A DNA stretch of 64,000 bases from Rhodanobacteraceae bacterium (lineage in GTDB: Bacteria; Pseudomonadota; Gammaproteobacteria; Xanthomonadales; SZUA-5). The notes under the pieces were generated by a model. It was not told the DNA's origin and made no database searches. It saw only the letters and a list, made by a program, of their open reading frames with translations. Shown piece after piece: positions 55,193 to 64,000 of the stretch (positions are counted from its first letter, which is position 1; every line of letters starts with the position of its first letter). The position numbers were made by a program, and so were the translations under genes. The stretch spans positions 62,001-126,000 of the forward strand of contig JACKOW010000009.1 of the NCBI GenBank assembly GCA_024234055.1, read 5' to 3'.

Positions 55193-58100
55193 ATGATCGC
55201 TCGCCCGCTACCGACCTCCCGCACCTTGCGTGCCCTGGCTCCGGTCGTCTTCCTCGCGACCCTGCTCTGCATCGTCGCCGCCCCGGCCTCTGCCCAGACC
55301 TGCTTCGTCGAGGCGACCGGCGACAACACGACCGACTACAGCGGCAACGGCAGCGACGCCCTGCAGGCGGCCGTGAACGCCGCTTCGTCCGGCGCCACCC
55401 TCAAGATCGCCGGCACCTGCACCGGGGTGCAGACCGTCGCGGGACGGACCCAGATCGTCTCCGTCGGCAAGGCCCTGACGCTGGTGGGAGGCTATGCCGC
55501 CGGGAACTGGAGCGTAGCGCCGAACCCCGTCGCGAATCCCACCGTGCTCGATGCGGGGGGCGCCGGGCGCGTCGCCTTCGTCACCCCTTCCGGCGACCTG
55601 ACGCTCCAGAACCTCGTGCTGCAGAACGGCAGCTCCTCCTTCGGCGGAGCGATCTGGCACGAAGGACCGCTGCTTCTCGAAAACTGCCTGGTCCAGGGCA
55701 ACTCGGCCGTCGCCGGCGGGGCCATCTGGGTCCAGGGCGGATCGCTCACGGTCCGACGCAGCAGCTTCGTGGGCAACACGGCGACCACGAACAGCGGCGG
55801 GGCCATCAACAACTCGGGCCTTCCGATGGTGATCGAGCACTCCACCTTCAGCGGCAACAGCGCCGCCGTCGAAGGCGGCGCGGTCACCGGCGCCGACGCG
55901 CCGATGTCCATCCGCTTCAGCACTTTCAGCGACAACAGCGCGTCGAGCGGCGGTGGCCTCGCCGCGACGGCTGATTTCACGCTCTACGCCACGATCATCG
56001 CCAACAGCACAGGGGGCGGCGACTGCGCCGAGATCGGCGCGGGCCCGGTTGACGGCGGCTACAACCTGATCGAGGACGGCAGCTGCCTCGGCGCCCCGAC
56101 CAGCCTCAGCGGTGACCCGGCGCTCGACATCCTCGCCGCCAACGGCGGGGTGGGTCCGACCCACGCCTTGCAGCAGACAAGCCCGGCACGCGACGCGATC
56201 CCGATCAACGTCAACGGGTGCGGCGTCGACGGCGCCACCGACCAGCGCGGCGTGGCCCGCGGGCAGGATGCGGGCTGCGATCTCGGTGCCATCGAAACCT
56301 ATGCTCCGGTGGCCACCGACGACGCCTACACGGTGGTCGAGGACGGGACGGTCTCGGGCAACGTCGTCACCGACAACACCGGCAACGGCGTGGACAGCGA
56401 CATCGACTCGTCAACGCTGACGGTTTCGCTGGCGTCCAACGTGAGTCACGGCACGCTGTCGCTCGCCTCCAATGGATCGTTCGCCTACACGCCGGAGCCG
56501 GATTTCAACGGCACTGACTCCTTCGCCTACGTCCTCTCCGACGGCGAGCTCACGGACACGGCGACCGTGACCCTGACGGTCACTCCGGTCAACGACCCGC
56601 CGGTGGCCACCGATGACGCCTACACGGTGAACGAGGACGGAACGCTCTCGGGCAACGTCGTCACCGACGACACCGGCAACGGCGTGGACAGCGACATCGA
56701 CTCGTCGCCGCTGACGGTTTCGCTGGGGTCCAACGTGAGTCACGGCACCCTCTCGCTCGCCTCCAACGGATCGTTCACCTACACGCCGAACCCGGACTTC
56801 AACGGCACCGACTCCTTCACCTACGTCCTCTCCGACGGGCAGTTGACCGACACCGCTGGGGTGACTCTGACCGTCCTGTCGGCGCCCGATCTCACCGGAA
56901 GCGACCCGGTCCACCAGGCCTTGAACGTGGATCCCGACCGGAACAACATCACCTTGACCTTCGACGCGGACGTCGATCCGACCACGGTCTCGCCCCAGAC
57001 CTTGGGCCTGCATCGATCGATGGGACGGACCGCCTGGGATTTCGACGTGAACGGTGGCACCGTTACGCTGCTCCCGGGATCGTTCTTCGCGGGAGAGGTC
57101 GTGCACCTGACGATCAGCGATGGCGTTCGCAGTACCGACGGAGGAGTCGCCACGCCGCACCAGCTTCGCTTCACGGCGGGAGCGACGGCGCCGCCGGCCT
57201 GCGCCCGCCAGTGGACCGACATCGGAGCCGGCCTGACCGGGGCGAGTGACAGCGACGTGGCCTGGGGCGACGCCGACGGCGACGGCGACCTGGATATCCT
57301 GGTCCTCGGCTCGACCGGAACGAGCAGTCAGATCACCCACCTCTATTTGAACGACGGCGGGACGTTCACCAACGCCCTCGCCAATCTCCCGGGCTCCTCG
57401 TCCGGTTCGGTTGCCTGGGGGGACTACGACGGCGACGGCGATCTGGACGTCCTGCTGATCCGAGAGTCCGCATCGCGGCTCTACCGCAATGACGGCGGGA
57501 TCTTCACCAATTCCGGCGTTGGCCTGCCCGGACTCCTCAACGCCGACGCTGCCTGGGGGGACTACGACAACGACGGAGACCTCGACTTTGTCGTCGCAGG
57601 AGCGACATTGGTCATGCCGTATCCCTTCGACCCAACGACGGTGCGATACGGCGACACGCGGCTCTACCGCAACGATGGGGGGAGCTTCACCCGGGTCACC
57701 GAGAGCCTGGCGGACCTCTACGACGGCAGCGTCGCCTGGGGTGACTACGACAACGACGGCGACCTCGATCTCCTGCTGACCGGAACCCGGAGACTCAGCG
57801 TCAACCAGGCCACGCCAGAAACGTACCTCTACCGCAATGAGGGAGGCACATTCGTCGATCGGTCCACGATGCGGGACGTCTACCGAAGCGAGGGTGAGTG
57901 GGCGGACGTCGATGGCGATGGCGATCTCGATGTCCTCTTGACCGGTTCGTCGCTCGCCGGCTCGCAGACGTTGGTCTATCGCAATGACGGTGGGAGCTTC
58001 GTGGAAAGGCCGGCTGGGCTGCTGAGGGTTTCGGACAGCGCCCTCGCGGCAGGCGACTACGACGCGGACGGCGATCTCGACATCCTTCTGATCGGTCAGA

Positions 58101-61100
58101 GCGGGTCCCAGGCCGTGACCCGTCTCTATCGCAACGACGGCGGCGCCTTCGTCACCATCCAGACCGGGTTGCCGGGCGTCCAGGAAGGTTCCGTCGAGTG
58201 GGGCGACTACGACGGTGACGGCGACCTCGATATCCTGCTGAGCGGCTCCACCGGCAGCAACCGGATCACCCGGGTCTACCGCAACGATCACGGATGCGCC
58301 CTGACGGACGATAACTACACGGCGGTTCAGGATCTGACCTTCCGCGTCGACGCCGCGGCCGGCGTGACCAGCAACGACCAGAGCGGTCCCTACACGGTCG
58401 CACTGGACACGCCGCCCACGCACGGCACGGTCGACCTGGCCGCCGACGGAGGATTCGACTACACGCCCACACCCGGCTTCACGGGAGCCGACTCCTTCAG
58501 GTACACCCTCGTGGGGTGGCCCGACGTGGCGGCGGCGACGGTTGCGATCGAGGTCCGACCGCTCTCGGGGCTGGCCCTGGACGACGCCTATGGGGCGATC
58601 GAGGACACGCCGCTGGCGGTGGCCGCCCCGGGCGTGTCAGCCAATGACGCCGCGTACCCGGTGACGCTGACCGTGGATGTAGCTCCGACGCACGGCACGG
58701 TGACGCTCGACGCCGACGGCGGGTTCGTCTACACCCCCGCTCCGAACTTCAACGGGGTAGATGGTTTCGCCTATCGCGCGACCCTGGTGGACGACCCGGG
58801 CGTCACGGATACGGCCGTGGTCACGCTGACGGTGACGCCGGTCAACGACGCGCCCGTCGCCGTCGACGACACCTACGAAACGATCCAGGACTCGCCCCTC
58901 GCCGTCGCCGCGCCGGGCATCCTGGCGAACGACAGCGACGGGGACGAGGGCGCCGAGACCTTGACGGCATCGCTCGACAGCGGTCCCCTGCACGGCACGC
59001 TGGCGCTCGATCCCGACGGCAGCTTCGTCTACACGCCGGACGCCGGGTACCAAGGCGTGGACAGCTTCACCTACGTTCTTTCAGACGGCGAGCTCACGGA
59101 CACCGCCGAGGTCACCCTGACCGTAGGGGCGACGCTCCGCACCCTGACCGTGGTCCTGACCGGCAACGGCTCAGGCACGGTCACGAGCGACCCGGCGGGC
59201 ATCGATTGCGGTACCGACTGCAGCGAGGCGTTCCCCGAGGGCACGGTCGTGACGCTGACCGCGACGCCGGATCCCGGCTCAGCCGTCGGCAGCGGGTGGC
59301 TTTGTGCCGGCGACAGCTGCACCGTCACGATCACCGGCGACCTGACAGTAAGCGGTGACTTCGGGCTGACCGGCGTCGACACCCACGTCGTCGACGGTGT
59401 CGCCTGCACGCTGGGCGACGCGATCGAGGCCGCCAACCGCGACGCCACGGTCGGCGGCTGCATCGACGAGCGGATCGGCAGCGACGTGATCGAGCTGGCG
59501 GTCGACGCGGTCCTCACCGCGGCCGACCCCGCGCGGTCGACCGAGATCGGCGGCGCCTACGCGGGTCTGCCGGACGTCACCAGCGCGATCGTGATCCGCG
59601 CGGGCACGGCAGGCTCGAGGATCGAGCGCGACCCGTCCTTCGTCTGCGACGTCGCCGATCCCATCGACGAGTTCCGCTTGCTCCAGGTAACCGACGGCGG
59701 AGCGCTGACGCTCGAAGGGCTGATCCTGGCCAACGGTTGCGCCGACCAGGGCGGTGCGGTACTCGTCGACGGGAACGGAGTCCTGGCAATTGTCGACTCG
59801 ACCTTCGTCGGCAACAGCGCCCGCTCGGACGGCTTCGTCGCTCAGGGCGGCGCCCTCTGGGCCGCCGCGACCGCGACGACGAGCATCGACGGGGCCCTGT
59901 TCCAGAGCAATGTCGCGTCGGGCCCGAGGGCCGAGGGCGGGGCCCTCTGGGACGGCGGCGCGCTCGGGACCCTGTCCGCCAGCCGCTTCGCCGACAACGA
60001 AGTCCGCTCGACCGAGCTCTGGGCAGATGGCGGCGCGGCCTACGTCGACGGCGATCCCACGATCACCGGGGTGATCTTCGAGCGCAACCTTGCCCAAGCC
60101 GCCGATCGTTCCGGAGCCAGCGGAGGGAATTCGAAGGGCGGCGCCCTCTTCCTCTATGGAGACGGCGCGACGATCACCGATTCCCTCTTCTCCCAGAACG
60201 TGGCGCGCGGAGGCGACGGTGACGTCCTAGGCGGAATTGTGCAGGGAGGCGCTCTCAGCACCGACGACCGAGGAGGCGGGACGAGCCTCGTCCGGATCAG
60301 CTTCGCGGGCAACCGGGCGGAAGGCGGGGTCGGTGGCGCCGCCGGCGGCGGCGACGCCAACGGCGGAGCCGTCTTCGCCTACGGGGTGACGCAGATCGAT
60401 ACCGTGACGTTCTCCAGGAACACAACCCACGGGGGAGACAGCGTCGACGGCGCCGGTGGAATCGGAGCCGGCGGCGCGCTCTTCATCGATACCGTGGACC
60501 TGCCGCTCGCGATCGAGCACACCACCTTCGCCGCCAACGAGGCCTTGGCGGGGAGTGGGTCCGGCGGCAACGGCTCGGCCGAAGGCGGGGGGATCTCCGC
60601 CAACGATCGCGTCACGGTCCTCGGGTCCCTCTTCGAGGGCAACATCGCTACGGTCGGCGGGACGAGCACGAGCTCCGCCTGTTTCGACCCGGGCTTCTCC
60701 GGCCCATTGCCCTACCTGAGCAGCCTTGGCTTCAACGTCCTCTCGGATCTGGTCGGGGCGTGCGCCTTCGACGCTGGAACCGACGTGCTGGACGTCGGCC
60801 CTTCGCTGCTGCCGCTGGGCGAGTACGGCTGCAGCACGGCGCTGCCCGACGGCAGCTGCCTGCCGACCCACCCGGTCGTCATCGGCAACCCCGCCCACGA
60901 GGCCGGCAGCTGCAGTGCCACGGGCGTCACTGTCGATGCCCGCGGCTACTCGCGCCCCTGGGACGATCCCGATGTCGCCAACGTGGACGATGGCTGCGAC
61001 GCCGGCGCCTACGAGTCGCGCGACCTCAACAACGACGAGATAGACGACGACTACCAGAGCGTCGGCCTCGATCAGAGCAGCACCGATCTCATGCCGACCG

Positions 61101-62521
61101 ATCCGAATCCCTCCGTGGCGGGCGAGGCGGTCACGGTCCACGTGGTCGTCACCGGCAGTACGTCCCAACCGGCCGATGGCGAAATCGTCATCACCGCCTC
61201 CACCGGGGAGACTTGCAGCAGCAGCACGCTGAGCGCGGGCACCGGCCTCACGGTCGAGTTCAGTTGCGATCTGGTCTTTCTCAGCGCCGGAGCTCGCGAG
61301 TTGGTGGCCCACTTCGGGCAGTCAACGACCCATCGTTTCAGCACTTCGGCGACCGAGCCGCACAGTGTGGTGGTGGCCTCAAACACCCCACCGGCGATCA
61401 GCGTGCAGTCCAGCGTGGCCATCCTGGAAGACTCGCCATCGGCTGCCATTGCCGTGCAATTGAGTGATGCCCAGAGTGACCCAGCGATGCTGCTGCTCAC
61501 CGCCAGCAGTTCCAACCAGAGTCTGGTCAGCGACCTCGCCCTGGCCGCCGGACTGGGCGGCAGCGGCAGCAACCGCAGCCTGGTGATCACACCCGAGCCC
61601 GATGCCAACGGCAGCGCCACCCTGACCCTGACCGTGAGTGACCCGGGCGGCCTGTCCGCTGACGCTACGTTGCAACTGCAGGTGCAGGCGGTCAACGATG
61701 CCCCAACCCTGCAACTGGGTACCGATCCCACTTTGCCGGCCGGCAGCAGCGGCCCGCAGACTGCCGCCGGATTTGCCGGCATCGATGCCGGCCCACCCGA
61801 TGAGGATGTCAGCCAGACTGCGCTGGCTTTTGTGCTCGACTCGCTCAGCGACCCCGACGGAATCCTGCAGGCCGGCAGCCTTGGCATCGACGCGCCCAGC
61901 GGCGATCTCGGATACACCCTGACCGGAACCGGTGGCACGGCCAGTGTGCAGGTGCGAGTCCGCGACAGCGGCGGCGTGGCCAACGGCGGCGAGGACACCT
62001 CCGCGCCGCTGACCCTGAGTATCACGGTCGAACCCAGTGCCGATCTGCAGATCGCCAAGGCCAGCGTGGCCGTGGCCCAAACCGGGGACCCCGTGGTCTA
62101 CACGTTGACGGTGGCCAATGCCGGGCCCAACGATGTCATCGGCGCCAGCCTCGCCGATCCCATGCCCTTGGATCTGCTCAGCCCGCTCTGGGCCTGCCTG
62201 CCGGAAGCCTCCAGTGCGCCCTGTCCGACCCCCGGCAGCGGAAGCGGAGACCTGGCGGTGTCGGTCGACCTGCCGGTCGGCACACATCTGCGCTTCGATG
62301 TCTCGGGCCTGGTCGGCAGCTCAGTCGGAACTCAGCTCAGCAATACCGCCACCATCACCGCCCCGGCCGGTACTGTCGATCTGCAACCCGCCAACAATCA
62401 GGCAACTGCCAGCATCCTGATCGTCCCGGAGGGCATCTTTGCCAACGGCTTTGAGGCGACGCAGCAGCCCTTGACCGTACCGGCAGCGGCAAAGGCACAG
62501 GCGGATGGCATGAAGCACTGA
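55193..62521 (+). CDS. Giant secreted mosaic protein (beta-helix, Ig/cadherin-like, FG-GAP, DUF11)
   Basis: 2442 residues. Order: signal peptide (1-35, VVFLATLLCIVAAPASAQ), a first beta-helix (40-365), two cadherin-like Ig units (371-560, NDPPVATDDAYTVNEDGT) and an SbsA-type Ig (565-665). Then seven FG-GAP/VCBS calcium repeats (670-1040, DYDGDGDLDVLL-type), three more Ig units (1040-1310) and an InlB-type beta repeat (1315-1395). Then a second beta-helix paralogous to the preceding gene's 3' part (1398-1955), two Ig-like domains (1960-2170) and a DUF11 domain (2285-2405). The tail reads IFANGFE but is followed by 22 more residues. A surface adhesin or biofilm role is inferred. Confidence 0.88.
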   Translation: MIARPLPTSRTLRALAPVVFLATLLCIVAAPASAQTCFVEATGDNTTDYSGNGSDALQAAVNAASSGATLKIAGTCTGVQTVAGRTQIVSVGKALTLVGGYAAGNWSVAPNPVANPTVLDAGGAGRVAFVTPSGDLTLQNLVLQNGSSSFGGAIWHEGPLLLENCLVQGNSAVAGGAIWVQGGSLTVRRSSFVGNTATTNSGGAINNSGLPMVIEHSTFSGNSAAVEGGAVTGADAPMSIRFSTFSDNSASSGGGLAATADFTLYATIIANSTGGGDCAEIGAGPVDGGYNLIEDGSCLGAPTSLSGDPALDILAANGGVGPTHALQQTSPARDAIPINVNGCGVDGATDQRGVARGQDAGCDLGAIETYAPVATDDAYTVVEDGTVSGNVVTDNTGNGVDSDIDSSTLTVSLASNVSHGTLSLASNGSFAYTPEPDFNGTDSFAYVLSDGELTDTATVTLTVTPVNDPPVATDDAYTVNEDGTLSGNVVTDDTGNGVDSDIDSSPLTVSLGSNVSHGTLSLASNGSFTYTPNPDFNGTDSFTYVLSDGQLTDTAGVTLTVLSAPDLTGSDPVHQALNVDPDRNNITLTFDADVDPTTVSPQTLGLHRSMGRTAWDFDVNGGTVTLLPGSFFAGEVVHLTISDGVRSTDGGVATPHQLRFTAGATAPPACARQWTDIGAGLTGASDSDVAWGDADGDGDLDILVLGSTGTSSQITHLYLNDGGTFTNALANLPGSSSGSVAWGDYDGDGDLDVLLIRESASRLYRNDGGIFTNSGVGLPGLLNADAAWGDYDNDGDLDFVVAGATLVMPYPFDPTTVRYGDTRLYRNDGGSFTRVTESLADLYDGSVAWGDYDNDGDLDLLLTGTRRLSVNQATPETYLYRNEGGTFVDRSTMRDVYRSEGEWADVDGDGDLDVLLTGSSLAGSQTLVYRNDGGSFVERPAGLLRVSDSALAAGDYDADGDLDILLIGQSGSQAVTRLYRNDGGAFVTIQTGLPGVQEGSVEWGDYDGDGDLDILLSGSTGSNRITRVYRNDHGCALTDDNYTAVQDLTFRVDAAAGVTSNDQSGPYTVALDTPPTHGTVDLAADGGFDYTPTPGFTGADSFRYTLVGWPDVAAATVAIEVRPLSGLALDDAYGAIEDTPLAVAAPGVSANDAAYPVTLTVDVAPTHGTVTLDADGGFVYTPAPNFNGVDGFAYRATLVDDPGVTDTAVVTLTVTPVNDAPVAVDDTYETIQDSPLAVAAPGILANDSDGDEGAETLTASLDSGPLHGTLALDPDGSFVYTPDAGYQGVDSFTYVLSDGELTDTAEVTLTVGATLRTLTVVLTGNGSGTVTSDPAGIDCGTDCSEAFPEGTVVTLTATPDPGSAVGSGWLCAGDSCTVTITGDLTVSGDFGLTGVDTHVVDGVACTLGDAIEAANRDATVGGCIDERIGSDVIELAVDAVLTAADPARSTEIGGAYAGLPDVTSAIVIRAGTAGSRIERDPSFVCDVADPIDEFRLLQVTDGGALTLEGLILANGCADQGGAVLVDGNGVLAIVDSTFVGNSARSDGFVAQGGALWAAATATTSIDGALFQSNVASGPRAEGGALWDGGALGTLSASRFADNEVRSTELWADGGAAYVDGDPTITGVIFERNLAQAADRSGASGGNSKGGALFLYGDGATITDSLFSQNVARGGDGDVLGGIVQGGALSTDDRGGGTSLVRISFAGNRAEGGVGGAAGGGDANGGAVFAYGVTQIDTVTFSRNTTHGGDSVDGAGGIGAGGALFIDTVDLPLAIEHTTFAANEALAGSGSGGNGSAEGGGISANDRVTVLGSLFEGNIATVGGTSTSSACFDPGFSGPLPYLSSLGFNVLSDLVGACAFDAGTDVLDVGPSLLPLGEYGCSTALPDGSCLPTHPVVIGNPAHEAGSCSATGVTVDARGYSRPWDDPDVANVDDGCDAGAYESRDLNNDEIDDDYQSVGLDQSSTDLMPTDPNPSVAGEAVTVHVVVTGSTSQPADGEIVITASTGETCSSSTLSAGTGLTVEFSCDLVFLSAGARELVAHFGQSTTHRFSTSATEPHSVVVASNTPPAISVQSSVAILEDSPSAAIAVQLSDAQSDPAMLLLTASSSNQSLVSDLALAAGLGGSGSNRSLVITPEPDANGSATLTLTVSDPGGLSADATLQLQVQAVNDAPTLQLGTDPTLPAGSSGPQTAAGFAGIDAGPPDEDVSQTALAFVLDSLSDPDGILQAGSLGIDAPSGDLGYTLTGTGGTASVQVRVRDSGGVANGGEDTSAPLTLSITVEPSADLQIAKASVAVAQTGDPVVYTLTVANAGPNDVIGASLADPMPLDLLSPLWACLPEASSAPCPTPGSGSGDLAVSVDLPVGTHLRFDVSGLVGSSVGTQLSNTATITAPAGTVDLQPANNQATASILIVPEGIFANGFEATQQPLTVPAAAKAQADGMKH

Positions 62522-62537
62522 AAACCGGGACTAGCGC

Positions 62538-62600
62538 GATCCCGGCAACGTCGGTTTCGACGATGACTACGCGGGGATTTTTGCCCATGGCTTCGAGTAG
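62538..62600 (+). pseudogene. Remnant of a third IFANGFE-type C-terminus
   Basis: Seventeen bases past the giant gene, in another frame, the DNA reads DPGNVGFDDDYAGIFAHGFE and then TAG. This matches the ends of the neighbouring secreted protein (DDDYASIFANGFE) and of the block inside the giant protein (NDEIDDDYQS). It is the vestige of a former gene end displaced by rearrangement. Confidence 0.75.
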
Positions 62601-62665
62601 AAGCCGGCATCGTCCCCGCAGGGACACCGGCCATCGCCGCGCGCTCCATGGCTTGCGAACACCGG

Positions 62666-63916
62666 CTACGGCGTACGCAAGGACATGGGGCGCGGCCTGC
62701 GCACCGCCAGTGCTGCCAGCAGCGCCAGCAGCATCAGCCCCACCATGATCTGGAAGGAGAACTGGTAACTCTGCCGCCCGGCATACAGCACATTGCTGAG
62801 CCAGGCGCCGAGGCCGCCGCAGCTGGCATCGATCAGCGTGATCAGTCCCAGGATCTTGCCCGCATGGGTGAGACCGAAGTGGTTCACCGCCTGGATCTGG
62901 ATCAGCGTGAACAAGCCGCCCCAGCCCAGACCCAGCAAGGTGATCGCAGCGAGTCCCAGGCTCACGCTCATGCTCGCCAACAGCACGATGCCCACCCACA
63001 TGATCAGCAGATTGGCGATAAACACCAGACGCTGATTGAAGCGGTCGGCGAGAAAGCCGAACAGAAACTTGCCACCCAGCGCCATCGACATCATCCAGGC
63101 AAAGGACTGACTCGCGGACAGTGAATCGGCACCCAGATCCTGCAGATGCAGGCGCAGGCTGGAGATCACGCCGAGCATGCAATAGAAGCTCAGCCCGGCC
63201 ACTGCTGCCAGTGCCCAGAAGCAGAGCGTGCGCGTGGCCTGGGCCAGGGTCAGATCGTCGCCGTGTCCATGGGGGCGGGCATCGCTGGCCAGACTGTCGG
63301 CACCCAGCGGCTGCAAACCCAGCTCGCGCGGCGCGCGCGCCAGAAACACCCCGATCAGCAGCAACAGCAGTGGCACCAGCGCCATCAGCTGGAAGCTCTC
63401 GCGCCAGCCGTGCGCAGCAATCAGAAGGCTGATGGCCGGCGGAAACAGCACGCCGCCCAGACTGGTGCCAAGCACCACCAGACCCATGGCCGTGCCACGA
63501 TGGCGCACAAACCAGCCGGAGACCAGGATCACGGCGACATTCATGCCACTGGCCACCAGCACCGCAGCGAACAGGGCATGGATCAGATAGACATCGGAGA
63601 TGCTGCGCACCTCGGCGTATCCCAGGTAGCCCGCCGACAGCATCAGGCTGCCGGCGATCAACAGCACGCGCACGCCAAAGCGGTCGATGAGCACGCCGAT
63701 GAACGGCGCCACCAGCCCAGTGCCTACCAGGGTGATCAGATCCCGAAACTTGAGATCGCCACGCGACCAGCCGAACTCACCAATCAGAGATTCGTCGAAG
63801 GCAGTGATGCCGGAAATCACCATGCCGTTGCTGACCATCAGCACCAGCATGCCGGCGAAGGCGACGATCCAGGGGGCAAGTCGGTGCTTCAGGTGCTCGT
63901 CTGGGTCTGGGGCCAT
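62666..63916 (-). CDS. Major facilitator superfamily transporter
   Basis: 416 residues, 12 predicted membrane segments in two halves. The MFS motif A-like loop GVLIDRFGVRVLLIAG is after TM2, with a repeat GFLADRFNQRLVFIA after TM8. The N-terminus is PWIVAFAGMLVLMVSNGMVI. It resembles the monocarboxylate/oxalate-formate antiporter branch by these motifs. Substrate unknown. Convergent with the giant secreted gene. Confidence 0.85.
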   Translation of the reverse strand: MAPDPDEHLKHRLAPWIVAFAGMLVLMVSNGMVISGITAFDESLIGEFGWSRGDLKFRDLITLVGTGLVAPFIGVLIDRFGVRVLLIAGSLMLSAGYLGYAEVRSISDVYLIHALFAAVLVASGMNVAVILVSGWFVRHRGTAMGLVVLGTSLGGVLFPPAISLLIAAHGWRESFQLMALVPLLLLLIGVFLARAPRELGLQPLGADSLASDARPHGHGDDLTLAQATRTLCFWALAAVAGLSFYCMLGVISSLRLHLQDLGADSLSASQSFAWMMSMALGGKFLFGFLADRFNQRLVFIANLLIMWVGIVLLASMSVSLGLAAITLLGLGWGGLFTLIQIQAVNHFGLTHAGKILGLITLIDASCGGLGAWLSNVLYAGRQSYQFSFQIMVGLMLLALLAALAVRRPRPMSLRTP

Positions 63917-64000
63917 GGGCGGCTACGCTAGCAGGGTGGGGATTGCAGGGGAAACGGGGCAGGGGAAGTGAGGGCCGCGGAGCTTCGAATCGTCGCAAGC

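Noticed and set aside
56411..58423. Long antisense frame (670 codons) under the giant secreted gene
   Set aside because: The sense frame has domain matches throughout. Strong third-position GC in the sense gene leaves the reverse strand open by chance. The antisense product has no recognisable motif.

Overview
The window comes from a GC-rich gammaproteobacterium. Gene content and style fit the Xanthomonadales/Lysobacterales group: a comM-type gene, xth, ubiK, 7-bp tandem repeats between genes, and secreted proteins ending in IFANGFE. No 16S rRNA gene or other decisive marker is present, so this placement is inference. Codons are strongly G/C-ended, which leaves many long open frames antisense to real genes.

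Layout. 1-11.2 kb is housekeeping backbone: the 3' end of mnmE, a HEAT-repeat exported protein, ubiK, comM, a large Calx-beta surface protein, an aldehyde dehydrogenase, exonuclease III and a UPF0149 protein. At 11.65 kb lies a tRNA gene with a CAU anticodon. From its 3' end to 20.1 kb runs an 8.1-kb accessory island bounded by two 294-bp direct repeats, about 95% identical, the first starting in the tRNA CCA end. The island carries a leucine-rich protein, an ADP-ribosylglycohydrolase, a small HTH protein, a Thg1-like 3'-5' polymerase overlapping a polynucleotide-kinase-like P-loop protein, HipBA, VapBC, and a TacA-like antitoxin with a truncated acetyltransferase toxin. No integrase is visible.

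20-32 kb is further accessory and decaying DNA: a frameshifted ankyrin gene, a DUF433/DUF5615 toxin-antitoxin pair, a large PLD-helicase-DUF3427 protein beside the remnant of a HIT-PLD relative, a small prophage-like remnant, and clusters of mosaic interspersed repeats. Two copies of a ~250-bp MITE-like element (23.3 and 42.4 kb) each supply the stop codon of the gene they abut.

32.5-51 kb is mostly chromosomal: an SH3-domain exported protein, a NavAb-like sodium channel, PPK2, an acyltransferase, an SGNH hydrolase with an EF-hand loop, an extended Lnt-like protein, ChrA, DUF3422 and DUF1838 proteins, two paralogous membrane proteins, a GntR regulator and a CoA-transferase. 51-62.5 kb holds a LuxR-type regulator and two adjacent secreted beta-helix genes. 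The first is split by an in-frame TGA where its neighbour has Cys. The second is a 2442-residue mosaic containing a paralogue of the first. A third copy of the shared C-terminal tail survives as a remnant just downstream. The window ends with an MFS transporter.

The strongest candidate for an undescribed system is the Thg1/kinase pair with the ADP-ribosylglycohydrolase and leucine-rich protein in the tRNA-linked island. I read it as a possible RNA-damage repair or anti-phage module. That is inference from gene families and linkage, not demonstrated function.
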